Assembly (NCBI GenBank): GCA_937907685.1
Contig: CALCXF010000020.1
Coordinates: 1 to 60,187 of the forward strand
Origin: an uncultured Nostocoides sp.
GTDB lineage: Bacteria > Actinomycetota > Actinomycetes > Actinomycetales > Dermatophilaceae
Direction of reading: 5' to 3'
Length of the DNA: 60,187 nucleotides
The notes below the pieces were generated by a model. That model did no database searches, had not been told where the DNA came from, and worked only from the letters and a program-made list of their open reading frames with translations. The position numbers were made by a program, and so were the translations under genes. Positions 1-8,058 of this stretch are shown here, in pieces; positions within the stretch are counted from its first letter, which is position 1; each line of letters opens with the position of its first letter.

Positions 1-60
1 CGGGCGGCGTGGGAGCCTGAGCGGCGTGGCCCAGCAGACCGCGTCCGGGACGCGCCCTCG

Positions 61-756
61 GTGACGGCCACCGCCGCCCTCGTCGCGACCGTTGCCGTCC
101 TGGTGGTGGTCAACGTGTGGGTGCACTACGGCCCGTCGCGCTGGCAGCCCGTCGCCGGCCCGCTGATCGCGCTGGTCCTCCTCCTGCTGGCCCGGTCGGC
201 CGGCCTGTCGTGGGAGCAGCTCGGGCTCGGGAGAGACACGCTCGTCGTCGGTCTGGTCTGGGGCGCTGTTGCCGTGGGGCTCGTCGCAGGTGCCTACGCC
301 GTGGGGCTGGCAGTTCCGGCGAGCCGTCGCCTGTTCCTCGACGTCCGGCACCGGGTGGGGCCCGCACGCGCCGCCCGTCGCGCCCTGCTCGTGGTGCCGC
401 TCGGAGTCGTCGTCCTCGAGGAGGTGGCCTTCCGTGGAGTGCTGTGGGGGCTGCTCGAGGTGGACTACGGGGCGGCCTGGGCGTCGGCGGCCAGCTCCGT
501 GCTCTTCGGCGCGTGGCACGTACTCCCCGCCGTGGACGGGGCCCGCGTCACCAGCGGCCAAGAAGAGCCGGTGGCCCGGGGCGCACTCGTCCGGCAGGTG
601 GCCGGCACCGTCCTGTTCACGACCGTTGCCGGGCTCGTGTTCGCCCTGCTGCGCCAATGGAGCGGGAGTCTGGTGACGCCCTTCCTCCTGCACTGGGCGA
701 CCAACGGGCTGGGCATCCTCGCGGCCGCCTGGGCGTGGAGGGCCCGACGGGACTGA
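61..756 (+). CDS. CPBP family intramembrane metalloprotease
   Basis: A 231-residue polytopic membrane protein of the CPBP (CaaX protease/bacteriocin-processing) family, predicted to cleave substrates within the membrane. The family signature is visible: the EExxxR-type motif EEVAFRG near residue 121, then FGAWH near 150 and HWATN near 215, which supply the glutamates, histidines and asparagine of the active site. Hydrophobic segments fill residues 1-25, 32-50, 62-85, 105-120 and 175-225. The GTG at 61 is the first start giving a full N-terminal helix. It ends 12 bp before the convergent hydrolase gene. The substrate is unknown; family assignment is secure. Confidence 0.85.
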   Translation: MTATAALVATVAVLVVVNVWVHYGPSRWQPVAGPLIALVLLLLARSAGLSWEQLGLGRDTLVVGLVWGAVAVGLVAGAYAVGLAVPASRRLFLDVRHRVGPARAARRALLVVPLGVVVLEEVAFRGVLWGLLEVDYGAAWASAASSVLFGAWHVLPAVDGARVTSGQEEPVARGALVRQVAGTVLFTTVAGLVFALLRQWSGSLVTPFLLHWATNGLGILAAAWAWRARRD

Positions 757-768
757 GGGACAAGCCGC

Positions 769-2763
769 TCAGTCCTCCTGGTAGAGCTCCCACCGCACGG
801 TCTCTCGCTGGTGCACCGCGGCGCTGACCCGCTCGAGCTGCTCCTCGGTCGCGCCCAGGCCGTAGACCTCGTTGACGAACCCCGGCAGGTCAGGGCGGTA
901 GTCGTGCCCCCAGGCGCCCCAGGTCGCGGGGCGCTGGGCGTTCTTCATGTCGACGAGGGTCTGGAAGAACGAGGTGACGGGGCGCCATCTGAGGTGGGCC
1001 GGGATGCCGCGAGGACTCGCACCGGGGGGGCCGGGCTCGACACGGGGGCGGCCGGTGCCCAGCCATGCAGGGGCGGTCGTCAGCAGGTCGACGCCGAAAC
1101 GGGTGACGCCGTCGTTGTCGTGGCTCAGCAGGACGTACCGCGGGCGCACCCCACGCTCGTCCTGAACCGCGTGCAGCTGCTCGAGGTCGTTGACGACCGC
1201 GATGCTCCGCCGGTCGACGTCGAGGCGGTCGGGACCGGTCACCTCGTGCATCCACCCACTGCCGTGGGGGGTGCCGATCCACAGGGCCCGGTCGATGCCG
1301 AGCGCCTCCAGGCCCAAGGTGCCCCAGTGCAGGAAGACGTCCTGGCTCGTGTGCGCCCCGAGGCTCTCGCCGAACAGGACGACCCGAGGGCGCGGCCCCT
1401 CCCGGTGGTGCAGACGCTCCAGCACCCGAAGCCAGAGGAGCCGGTTCTGCTCGCGAGCCCGTGCCACCCGGCCGAGCGACAGCGGGGACGGCCGGTTGGA
1501 GTACTGCAGGGTGACCGATGCGATGTCGCCGTGGGTCAGGTACTGGGCGGCGGCCATGGCCACGTAGTTGACGTAGCCCAGCCCGGTCGGCGACACGAGG
1601 ACGAGCAGGGACCGGTCGAACGCACCGGTGCGCTCCATCTCGTCGAGGGCGAGGTCGACCCGTTCCTGCGCCGTCGGCGCGCTGTCGAGCCCGACGAACA
1701 CCTGGACCGGTGCTGCGACCGCCGGTGCCCCCATGACGGTCTCGATGGAGAGGTCGGGCACGCCGGGCGGTCGCTCGGCCAGCGGCGCCGGACGCACGTA
1801 GGCCACCATGTGGCGCCGCCCCTCCTTGCCGAGCGTGGTCCACGGCACGAGGCTGTCCGGGCCGCCGCTCAGGGTGGGCCCGAGCCAGCGGGTGGCCACG
1901 TCGTCGCCGAGCACGGGCTCGTCGGCTGCTGCACCGGCCTCGATCGAGCGCATCGCCCGGGTCCAGACCAGCGACGTCCCCGCCACGAGGGCGCCGAGGG
2001 ACGTCGCGTGCGTCGCCAGCCGCCAGACCAGTGGGCCGCCCGGGAGCGCGGTGGCGAGCCGACGCCCGGCAGCGCCGGCAAGGAGGTGCTCGACGTACGC
2101 CACTGCGGCCAGGCCGCCCTGGACGCCTCCAGCCACGAGAAGCGAGCGAGCCAGGGGCGGCGGCTTCGGCCCCTCGGTGCCTTCCTCCGGCCCCTCGGTG
2201 CCGTCCTCCACCGGTACCCGCCGGGACCGGTCGAGCAGCACCGCGATCGCGAGCCCCAGCGGAACGGCGACGGGCACCCTCGCCACGCGACCCCCGGCAT
2301 CCAGCCGGTCGTCGACGAGCCGCAACCCCGCCCGGACCGCCTCGAGGGACACTGCGGCCACGCCGGTCGACGCGGTACGCCAACCGGTCTGCCGGGCCAT
2401 GCCGCGCGCCATCGCCTCTCCCGGACGGGTGGGGAGTGCCCGCTGGACCGCGAGGCCGAACGGCACGGCAGCGAGGTCGGCAGCCAGCACAAGGACCCGT
2501 TGGCGCGTCGTGACGTCGGACCACCGGGACGCCACGGGCGTGCGCGCCAGTTCCGCGGCGAGCGCCTGGAGGACGTCCTGGGTGCCGAGGGCGAGAACGT
2601 AGTGGAGCCCTGTCGCCAGCCCGGTGACCAGGCCCTGGTCGACATCGCTGCGCGGCGTGAGGCCCGGGGCGAGGGTGCCCGGCACCTGGGCCGCTGCCAC
2701 CACGAGGCCCACCTGGACACCGAGGTCGCTGTGCGGCGACGTGGACACCGCAGGGCGGCTCAT
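769..2763 (-). CDS. Membrane alpha/beta-hydrolase (Abhydrolase_9 type)
   Basis: A 664-residue protein with an N-terminal set of hydrophobic segments (about residues 10-280) and a C-terminal hydrolase domain. The nucleophile elbow GESLGAHT puts the catalytic Ser near residue 467, followed by WIGTPHGSGW; the downstream LLSHDNDGVTRFG region carries candidate Asp and His residues. This layout matches the actinobacterial Abhydrolase_9 family with its membrane N-terminal partner domain. An acidic linker repeats TEGP. The start at 2763 is chosen because translation from there enters the first membrane segment; a longer reading to 2856 is possible and neither start has a good ribosome-binding site. 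Substrate unknown. Confidence 0.75.
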   Translation of the reverse strand: MSRPAVSTSPHSDLGVQVGLVVAAAQVPGTLAPGLTPRSDVDQGLVTGLATGLHYVLALGTQDVLQALAAELARTPVASRWSDVTTRQRVLVLAADLAAVPFGLAVQRALPTRPGEAMARGMARQTGWRTASTGVAAVSLEAVRAGLRLVDDRLDAGGRVARVPVAVPLGLAIAVLLDRSRRVPVEDGTEGPEEGTEGPKPPPLARSLLVAGGVQGGLAAVAYVEHLLAGAAGRRLATALPGGPLVWRLATHATSLGALVAGTSLVWTRAMRSIEAGAAADEPVLGDDVATRWLGPTLSGGPDSLVPWTTLGKEGRRHMVAYVRPAPLAERPPGVPDLSIETVMGAPAVAAPVQVFVGLDSAPTAQERVDLALDEMERTGAFDRSLLVLVSPTGLGYVNYVAMAAAQYLTHGDIASVTLQYSNRPSPLSLGRVARAREQNRLLWLRVLERLHHREGPRPRVVLFGESLGAHTSQDVFLHWGTLGLEALGIDRALWIGTPHGSGWMHEVTGPDRLDVDRRSIAVVNDLEQLHAVQDERGVRPRYVLLSHDNDGVTRFGVDLLTTAPAWLGTGRPRVEPGPPGASPRGIPAHLRWRPVTSFFQTLVDMKNAQRPATWGAWGHDYRPDLPGFVNEVYGLGATEEQLERVSAAVHQRETVRWELYQED

Positions 2764-2917
2764 CGGCCGCGGCGCCGCGGGTGGGCGCCGCCCCTGACCT
2801 GCCCCTCCCGGGTTCGATGCACGCGGACGGCATCCTCGCTCCGGCGGCTGCCGCACGCCCTCGATCGCTGCGTGACCATGTCCGCCCCTTCCGTGTCCGG
2901 GTGCCCGTCACCGCGGG

Positions 2918-2996
2918 CTCCCCGGGTAGGAATCGAACCTACGTCGCTAGTCCTGATTCAAAGTCAGGCGGGCCCTGCCAGCAGACCAACCGGGGA
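2918..2996 (-). tRNA. tRNA-Gln (anticodon TTG), atypical arms
   Basis: A cloverleaf can be drawn: acceptor TCCCCGG pairs with CCGGGGA followed by discriminator G; the anticodon arm CCTGA-CTTTGAA-TCAGG gives anticodon TTG; the T arm is GTAGG-TTCGATT-CCTAC. The D arm can be folded as GGTC-TGCTGGCAG-GGCC with the invariant GG in the loop. No CCA is encoded. The length is 79 nt, with nine bases between anticodon and T stems and two bases instead of one after the D stem, longer than a usual class I tRNA. Confidence 0.8.
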
Positions 2997-3111
2997 CCGC
3001 CGCCAGCACGGGACGGCATACCGGCGAGGGTAGTGGACGCGCACCGCACGCGAGGTGCCCTGACCCCGCCTCCGCAGGGCCGGTCGGGGGACCCACGGGC
3101 ACAATGGCGGG

Positions 3112-3762
3112 GTGACCGACCCCTCGACCGTCAAGCCGTCCCGTGCAGCGCGTTCCCGGATGACCGGCCGAGAGCGACGGGAGCAGCTCATCGGTATCGG
3201 GCGGAAGCACTTCGCCGACCGGGGTTTCGAGGGCGCCACCATCGAGGAGATCGCGGCGTCGGCGGGCGTGTCCAAACCGGTTGTGTACGAGCACTTCGGC
3301 GGCAAGGAAGGCCTCTACGCCGTCGTCGTCGACCGAGAGATCGAGGGGCTGCTCAATGCGGTGCAGGGAGCGCTCACGTCTGGCGGCGGCTCCCGGGAGA
3401 CGATCGAGCGCGCGGCCCTCGCGTTGCTCGACTACGTCGAGACCTCGACCGACGGGTTCCGGATCCTCGTGCGCGACAGCCCCGCCGGGCAGGCGACCGG
3501 GTCCTTCGCGAGTCTCATGAGCGACATCGCCAGCCAGGTCGAGCACATCCTCGCGGCAGAGTTCAAGAACCACAAGCTCGACCCCAAGGCCGCCCCGATG
3601 TACGCGCAGATGCTCGTGGGGATGATCGCCCTCACCGGTCAGTGGTGGCTCGACTCCCGCAAGTTCAAGAAGCACGAGGTGGCGGCACACGTCGTCAACC
3701 TCGCCTGGAACGGCCTCACCGGTCTCGAGGCGAAGCCGACGCTCACCACCGACACACGCTGA
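3112..3762 (+). CDS. TetR/AcrR family transcriptional regulator
   Basis: A 216-residue one-component repressor. Residues about 22-68 form the TetR helix-turn-helix: REQLIGIGRKHFADRGF, then TIEEIAASAGVSKPVVYEHF, the standard recognition helix. The C-terminal two thirds are helical and would bind a ligand and dimerise; the ligand cannot be read from sequence. The GTG start at 3112 lies just after a purine-poor leader, and the N-terminal extension before the HTH is typical of actinobacterial members. It stands alone between tRNA-Gln and the convergent methyltransferase gene, so its targets are unclear. Confidence 0.85.
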   Translation: MTDPSTVKPSRAARSRMTGRERREQLIGIGRKHFADRGFEGATIEEIAASAGVSKPVVYEHFGGKEGLYAVVVDREIEGLLNAVQGALTSGGGSRETIERAALALLDYVETSTDGFRILVRDSPAGQATGSFASLMSDIASQVEHILAAEFKNHKLDPKAAPMYAQMLVGMIALTGQWWLDSRKFKKHEVAAHVVNLAWNGLTGLEAKPTLTTDTR

Positions 3763-3818
3763 ACCGCAGGCTCCTCCGCCGACGGCGCGGCCAACTCAGC
3801 CGCGCGACCGGAGCAGGG

Positions 3819-4643
3819 TCACGCGGCCCCGCGCGGCGCTACCTTGCGGGCCACCGCGAAGACTCGGCGGAACGGGAAGAGCACCCCGACCGGCGTGCGC
3901 GGGTAGGCCTCCGCGAGCTGCTCGGCATACGGGGTGACGAACGAGGCCCGCTCCTGGGCGTCGGTGAGGATGTCGAGCACGGGACGCAGGGCCGTTGCCG
4001 TGACCCAGCTCAACACCGGATTCTCGTCCTCGCCTGCGGGGTCGAGCACATGGAGATACGTCGTCTCCCACGCGTCGACCTCGCACCCCAGTCGCGCCAG
4101 GTAGCGCAGGTAGGTGGCCGGCTCTCCCACGGCCGGGAGGTCGAGTGCGGCGGTGAGCTCGCCGGCTCGCTCGTGGCGCTCGGCCGTCTCTCGCATGAGC
4201 CGGTGGCTGGGCGCGTCGAAGTTCCCCGGCACCTGGAGGGCAAGCCAGCCCCCGTCGCCGAGCGAGGCGACCCACGCGTCCAGCAGGTCCAGGTGACCGG
4301 GCACCCACTGGAGGGTCGAGCTCGTCACGATCACGTCGGGCGCCTGGCCCAGCGAGGCCGGGTCCCACTCCCGCAGGTCCGACTGCACCCACTCGACCCG
4401 GCCGTGCCCGTCCCGCTCGCGGGCCGCCTCGAGCATCGCCTCGGACGCGTCCACACCGACGATCCGTGCCTTCGGCCACAGCTCGGCCAGCATCAGGGTC
4501 GCGGGGCCGTGGCCGCAGCCGAGGTCGACCACGAGGACCGGGTCGTCGGTGCGCACCTGGGCGACGAGGTCGGCGAGCGGTCGACTGCGCTCGGCCGAGA
4601 ACCTCGCGTATGCCGTGGGGTCCCAGGTCGCGTGCTCGGTCAT
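3819..4643 (-). CDS. tam: Trans-aconitate 2-methyltransferase
   Basis: A 274-residue SAM-dependent methyltransferase that would methylate trans-aconitate, a by-product that inhibits aconitase. It opens with WDPTAYARFSAERSRPL, typical of Tam. The SAM motif VVDLGCGHGPAT is near residue 40, VGVDASEAML near 60, and SSTLQWV near 105. The ATG at 4643 has AGGAGG nine bases upstream, so this start is firm. The E. coli enzyme is about 252 residues. The gene is divergent from the MarR gene with 149 bp between the starts, so the two may share control. Confidence 0.88.
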   Translation of the reverse strand: MTEHATWDPTAYARFSAERSRPLADLVAQVRTDDPVLVVDLGCGHGPATLMLAELWPKARIVGVDASEAMLEAARERDGHGRVEWVQSDLREWDPASLGQAPDVIVTSSTLQWVPGHLDLLDAWVASLGDGGWLALQVPGNFDAPSHRLMRETAERHERAGELTAALDLPAVGEPATYLRYLARLGCEVDAWETTYLHVLDPAGEDENPVLSWVTATALRPVLDILTDAQERASFVTPYAEQLAEAYPRTPVGVLFPFRRVFAVARKVAPRGAA

Positions 4644-4754
4644 CTCGTCCTCCTGGTCGGGCCGGCGCCTCCGGATGCCGGGTGGCTCCTCGTGGCGGTC
4701 GGGCTCGAGGCAGGCCCGGCCACCACGTCCAGTGGGCCGAGCACCACAGCTACC

Positions 4755-4786
4755 TTGACATCGAGAAACTTGACGAGCAGTAGAGT
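4755..4786 (+). promoter_or_regulatory. Candidate MarR promoter with dyad operator
   Basis: In the tam/marR gap, TTGACA (4755-4760) is a near-perfect -35 box. The downstream candidate -10 boxes are CAGTAG (17-base spacer) or TAGAGT (20-base spacer), neither ideal. CTTGACATCGAG (4754-4765) is an imperfect inverted repeat resembling actinobacterial MarR/OhrR boxes, and CTTGAC recurs at 4769. This suggests autoregulation by the MarR protein; it is inference. Confidence 0.45.
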
Positions 4787-4792
4787 CGGTCC

Positions 4793-5290
4793 GTGCCCGC
4801 TGACGATGTCGACCGTATCGTCTCCGCGTGGCGGCGTGAGCGACCCGACCTGGACGTCGAGCCCCTCGAGGTGTTGTCCCGCGTCTCTCGGCTCGCGCGC
4901 CGCCTCGACCTGGCCCGTGGCACCGCCTTCGCGGACCACGGCCTGGACGGCTGGGAGTTCGACGTCCTCTCCGCACTGCGTCGCGCCGGACACCCCTACG
5001 AGCTGAGCCCCGGCCAGCTCGTCACCGAGACGCTCGTCACGAGCGGCACCATGACGAACCGGGTCGACCGGCTCGCGACGCGCGGGTTCGTCGAGCGGCA
5101 CCCCGACCCCGGCGACCGTCGGGGCGTCCTCGTCAGGCTCACCCCCGCCGGTGTGGGGGTGGTCGACGACGCGCTCGCCGACCTGCTGAGCCACGAGCGG
5201 GCGTTGCTCGCCGACCTCGCGGCACAGGAGCGCGAGGAGCTGGCGCACCTGCTCCGGCGGCTGCTGCGACCGTTCGAGGGCGAGGGCTGA
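4793..5290 (+). CDS. MarR family transcriptional regulator
   Basis: A 165-residue winged-helix regulator. Residues about 48-125 hold the MarR DNA-binding domain: WEFDVLSALRRAG, LVTETLVTSGTMTNRVDRL (recognition helix) and the wing with the hallmark RHPDPGDRRGVLV. The flanking helices form the dimer interface. The GTG start at 4793 has little leader, so the mRNA may be almost leaderless. It is divergent from tam. The effector is unknown. Confidence 0.88.
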   Translation: MPADDVDRIVSAWRRERPDLDVEPLEVLSRVSRLARRLDLARGTAFADHGLDGWEFDVLSALRRAGHPYELSPGQLVTETLVTSGTMTNRVDRLATRGFVERHPDPGDRRGVLVRLTPAGVGVVDDALADLLSHERALLADLAAQEREELAHLLRRLLRPFEGEG

Positions 5291-5332
5291 CCCAGTCGCG
5301 ACCGAGGCTGTCGGGGAGATCATGCGCCGGGC

Positions 5333-5362
5333 TTGAAGTTAGGCGACCCTTACTTCTACTCT
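5333..5362 (+). promoter_or_regulatory. Iron-box-like operator inside a leaderless promoter
   Basis: TTGAAG (5333-5338) and TACTCT (5357-5362) are an 18-bp-spaced -35/-10 pair; the -10 ends six bases before the GTG at 5369, as in leaderless mRNAs. Exactly over the spacer lies a dyad, AAGTTAGG-CGAC-CCTTACTT (5336-5355), arms matching at seven of eight positions. TTAGG and the CCTTAC half resemble DtxR/IdeR iron boxes, though only about 11 of 19 consensus positions agree. Repression by an iron regulator is an inference. Confidence 0.5.
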
Positions 5363-5368
5363 CGACGG

Positions 5369-7976
5369 GTGCCGCCCGCCCTGACCGCCCCGACGTCGAC
5401 CTCCTGGGTCGGCGGCTGGCTGGGCGACCTCCCCGGCGACGCCGAGGGGCCTGCCGTCCACATGCTCCAGGACGGGGAGCTGCGAACCCTGAGCCGGGCG
5501 GAGCTGGCCGACCTCGTTGCCGACACGGCGACGCAGCTCGCGGGCGAGCGGAGGCTCGTCCAGGTCCAGGGCACCAACGGCCTCGGAACCCTCGTCGGGT
5601 ACCTCGCCGCCCACAGCGCAGGACATCCGGTGCTCCTCACCCCGGGGCCGGGGGCCGCAGCGGACGCCATCGCAGCCGCCTGGGACCCCGATGTCGTCAT
5701 CGACCCGGCCGGTCAGGTCGAGGTGCGACGCCACGCGGCACGACACTCGCTGCACCCCGACCTCGCGCTGCTCATGAGCACGAGCGGCTCCAGCGGGTCA
5801 CCCCGCCTGGTCCGCCTCTCCTGGGACAACCTCGCGAGCAACGCCCGGGCGATCGCGGACTACCTCGCCGTCCGCCCCACGGATCGTGCGGTGACGAGCC
5901 TGCCCCTGCACTACTGCTACGGCCTGAGCGTCGTCCACAGTCACCTGCTCGCCGGTGCCTCGGTCGTGCTCACCGACCTCTCCGTCGCAGACCCGTGCTT
6001 CTGGGACCTGGCCCGTCGGTCCGGGGTGACCACCCTCGCCGGCGTGCCGCACTCGTTCGACCTCCTCGAGCGGAGGGGGTTCGCCGATCTCGACCTTCCA
6101 CACCTGCGCACCGTCACCCAGGCCGGGGGGCGCGTCGACCCCCACCGCGTGGTCTCCCTCGCCGAGCTGGGTCGTCGCCGGGGATGGGACCTGTTCGTCA
6201 TGTACGGCCAGACCGAGGCGACCGCGCGCATGACCTACCTTCCGCCGGACCGTGCAGCCGAGCACCCCGGCACGGTCGGCGTCCCGGTGCCGGGAGGCCA
6301 CGTCGACATCGTCGACGGGGAGATCGTCTACTCCGGCCCGAACGTCATGCTCGGTTACGCCGACGACCCGGCCGACCTCGCCCTCGGACGCACCGTCGAC
6401 CGCCTGCACACCGGTGACCTCGGCCGCTGGACCGAGGCCGGTCTGCTCGAGGTCACCGGCCGCCGGTCCCGGGTGGCCAAGGTGCTCGGCCACCGGGTCG
6501 ACCTCGACCACGTCGAGCGCGGCCTGCGGGCCCGAGGACACGACGTGCGGTGCCTCGACGGGGGGGCGACGCTGGTCGCCTGCACCGACGGCATCCCGCC
6601 CGCCGGCGACGTGTCGGCCACTGCGGCACGTCTCGCCGGTCTCCCCCACCGTTGCGTGCGCGCCATCCACGTGCGCGACCTCGGGCTCTCCCAGCTGCCT
6701 CGGCTGGCGAGCGGCAAGGTCGACTACGCCGCTCTCGCCCGTCTGGTGGCCGTGGACTCGCCACCGGCGTCGCCTCAGGCGCCCCTCACCGGCGGGTTGG
6801 CCGAGCGGTATGCCGTGCTGCTCGGTCGCGACGCCGTGGCACCGGAGGACTCGTTCACCTCGCTCGGGGGTGACTCCCTCTCGTACGTCGAGGTCTCCCT
6901 CCACGTGGAGGAGCGGCTGGGCCACCTTCCGGCCGACTGGCACCTCCTCAGCGTGGCTCGCCTCGAGGCGCTCGCCGGAGCAGCAGAAGCCGACCCCGGG
7001 CCGCGCCACCGCGCATGGTTCGCCGGGCGCGTGCTGACCCGGTCCGTGGAGACCAGCGTCGTGCTGCGCGCGGTGGCGATCCTCCTCATCGTCGGGACGC
7101 ACGCCCACGCGTTCCGCCTCCAGGGCACGGCCCATGCGCTGCTGGTCCTCGTCGGCTGGAACCTGGCGCGGTTCCGGCTGACGGAGGCCCCCCGCCCGGA
7201 GCGGGTCCGCGGACTGCTCGTCGCGGTGCGCCGCGTCGCCGCGCCCGCTCTCGTCGTCATCGTCGGTGCCCACCTGCTGCTCGGGCAGTACGCCATCTCC
7301 ACGCTGGGCCTGGTCAACTGGGTCTTCGGGGAGGAACGGCTGGGCCCCGACTGGCGGTTCTGGTTCATCGAGTCCGCGGTCTTCGTGCTGCTGGGCCCTC
7401 GTGGGGGCGACGCCGTGGGGGGACGCCCTCGAGAGGAGGGCTCCCGTGCTCCTGCCGCTCGGGCTGGCGGGGCTCGGGATGCTGTCGTGGCAAGGCCTCG
7501 TGCATCCGCCGGTCCCCCACATGCAGGGCTCCGCGCTCGTCGTCTCGTGGCTCTTCTGCCTCGGCTGGGCCGCCGCGAAGGCCAGGGACGTTCGACAACG
7601 GCTTCTCGTCACGCTCGTCGCCGTGCCCACGGTCGGCACCTTCTCCGGGAACCCACGGCGCGACCTGCTGACCCTCGCGGCGGTGCTCCTCGTGCTCTGG
7701 GTGCCGACCCTGCGGGTGCCCCGCGCCACCGTCCCGGCGCTGCACGTGCTCGCCGCCAGCTCGCTCTACGTCTACGTCGCCCACTGGCAGGTCGTCCCGT
7801 GGATGAGCGCGACCCCCTGGCTCGCCTTCGCCGCGGGTCTGGTGGCGGGGATCGCGTACTGGCTCGCGTGGACCCGTGGTCCCGCCCTGGTGCGGGCCCA
7901 GGCTGCCCGCTTGGCGGCTCGGCGCACCCAGACCCACCCCGTCAGTCCAGAGCCCCTCCTGGCGAAGATCCGGTAA
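5369..7976 (+). CDS. AMP-dependent adenylation-carrier-membrane acyltransferase fusion (one-base frameshift)
   Basis: One polypeptide (868 residues after correction) joins three parts. Residues about 1-465 form an adenylation domain: STSGSSGSPR (A3), YGQTEAT (A5), HTGDLG (A7), ASGKVDY with the catalytic Lys (A10). Residues about 475-550 form a carrier domain with SLGGDSLSYVE, whose Ser takes phosphopantetheine. The rest is a multi-helix acyltransferase-3-like membrane domain starting RAVAILLIVGTHAHAF. The frame breaks in the GGG of CTGGGCCCTC (7391-7400); removing one G gives FVLLALVGATPWGD and rejoins the frame ending at 7976. The layout suggests an acyl or aminoacyl group is activated, thioesterified and passed to a membrane acceptor. 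The leaderless GTG and iron-like box set the start. Substrate unknown. Confidence 0.75.
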
Positions 7977-8058
7977 CGGGGCAGAGGAGTGGTCGTCCCT
8001 CGACAACCGCAGCACAGGGACGATCGGCCCCTGACCACCAGCAGCGGCCGAGGCCGGG

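Noticed and set aside
1-60. Possible end of an upstream gene (TGA at 18-20)
   Set aside because: Only a few codons are inside the window; not enough to support a call.
2155-2215. 21-bp repeat in the alpha/beta-hydrolase gene
   Set aside because: It encodes a low-complexity TEGP linker and stays in frame; natural protein repeat is the simpler explanation.
811-3033. Very long open frames antisense to or overlapping clear genes (also 27867-31055, 39867-42491, 18956-20707)
   Set aside because: They are Arg/Pro/Gly-rich, have no recognisable domain, and mirror the codon structure of the real gene on the other strand, as expected at this GC content.
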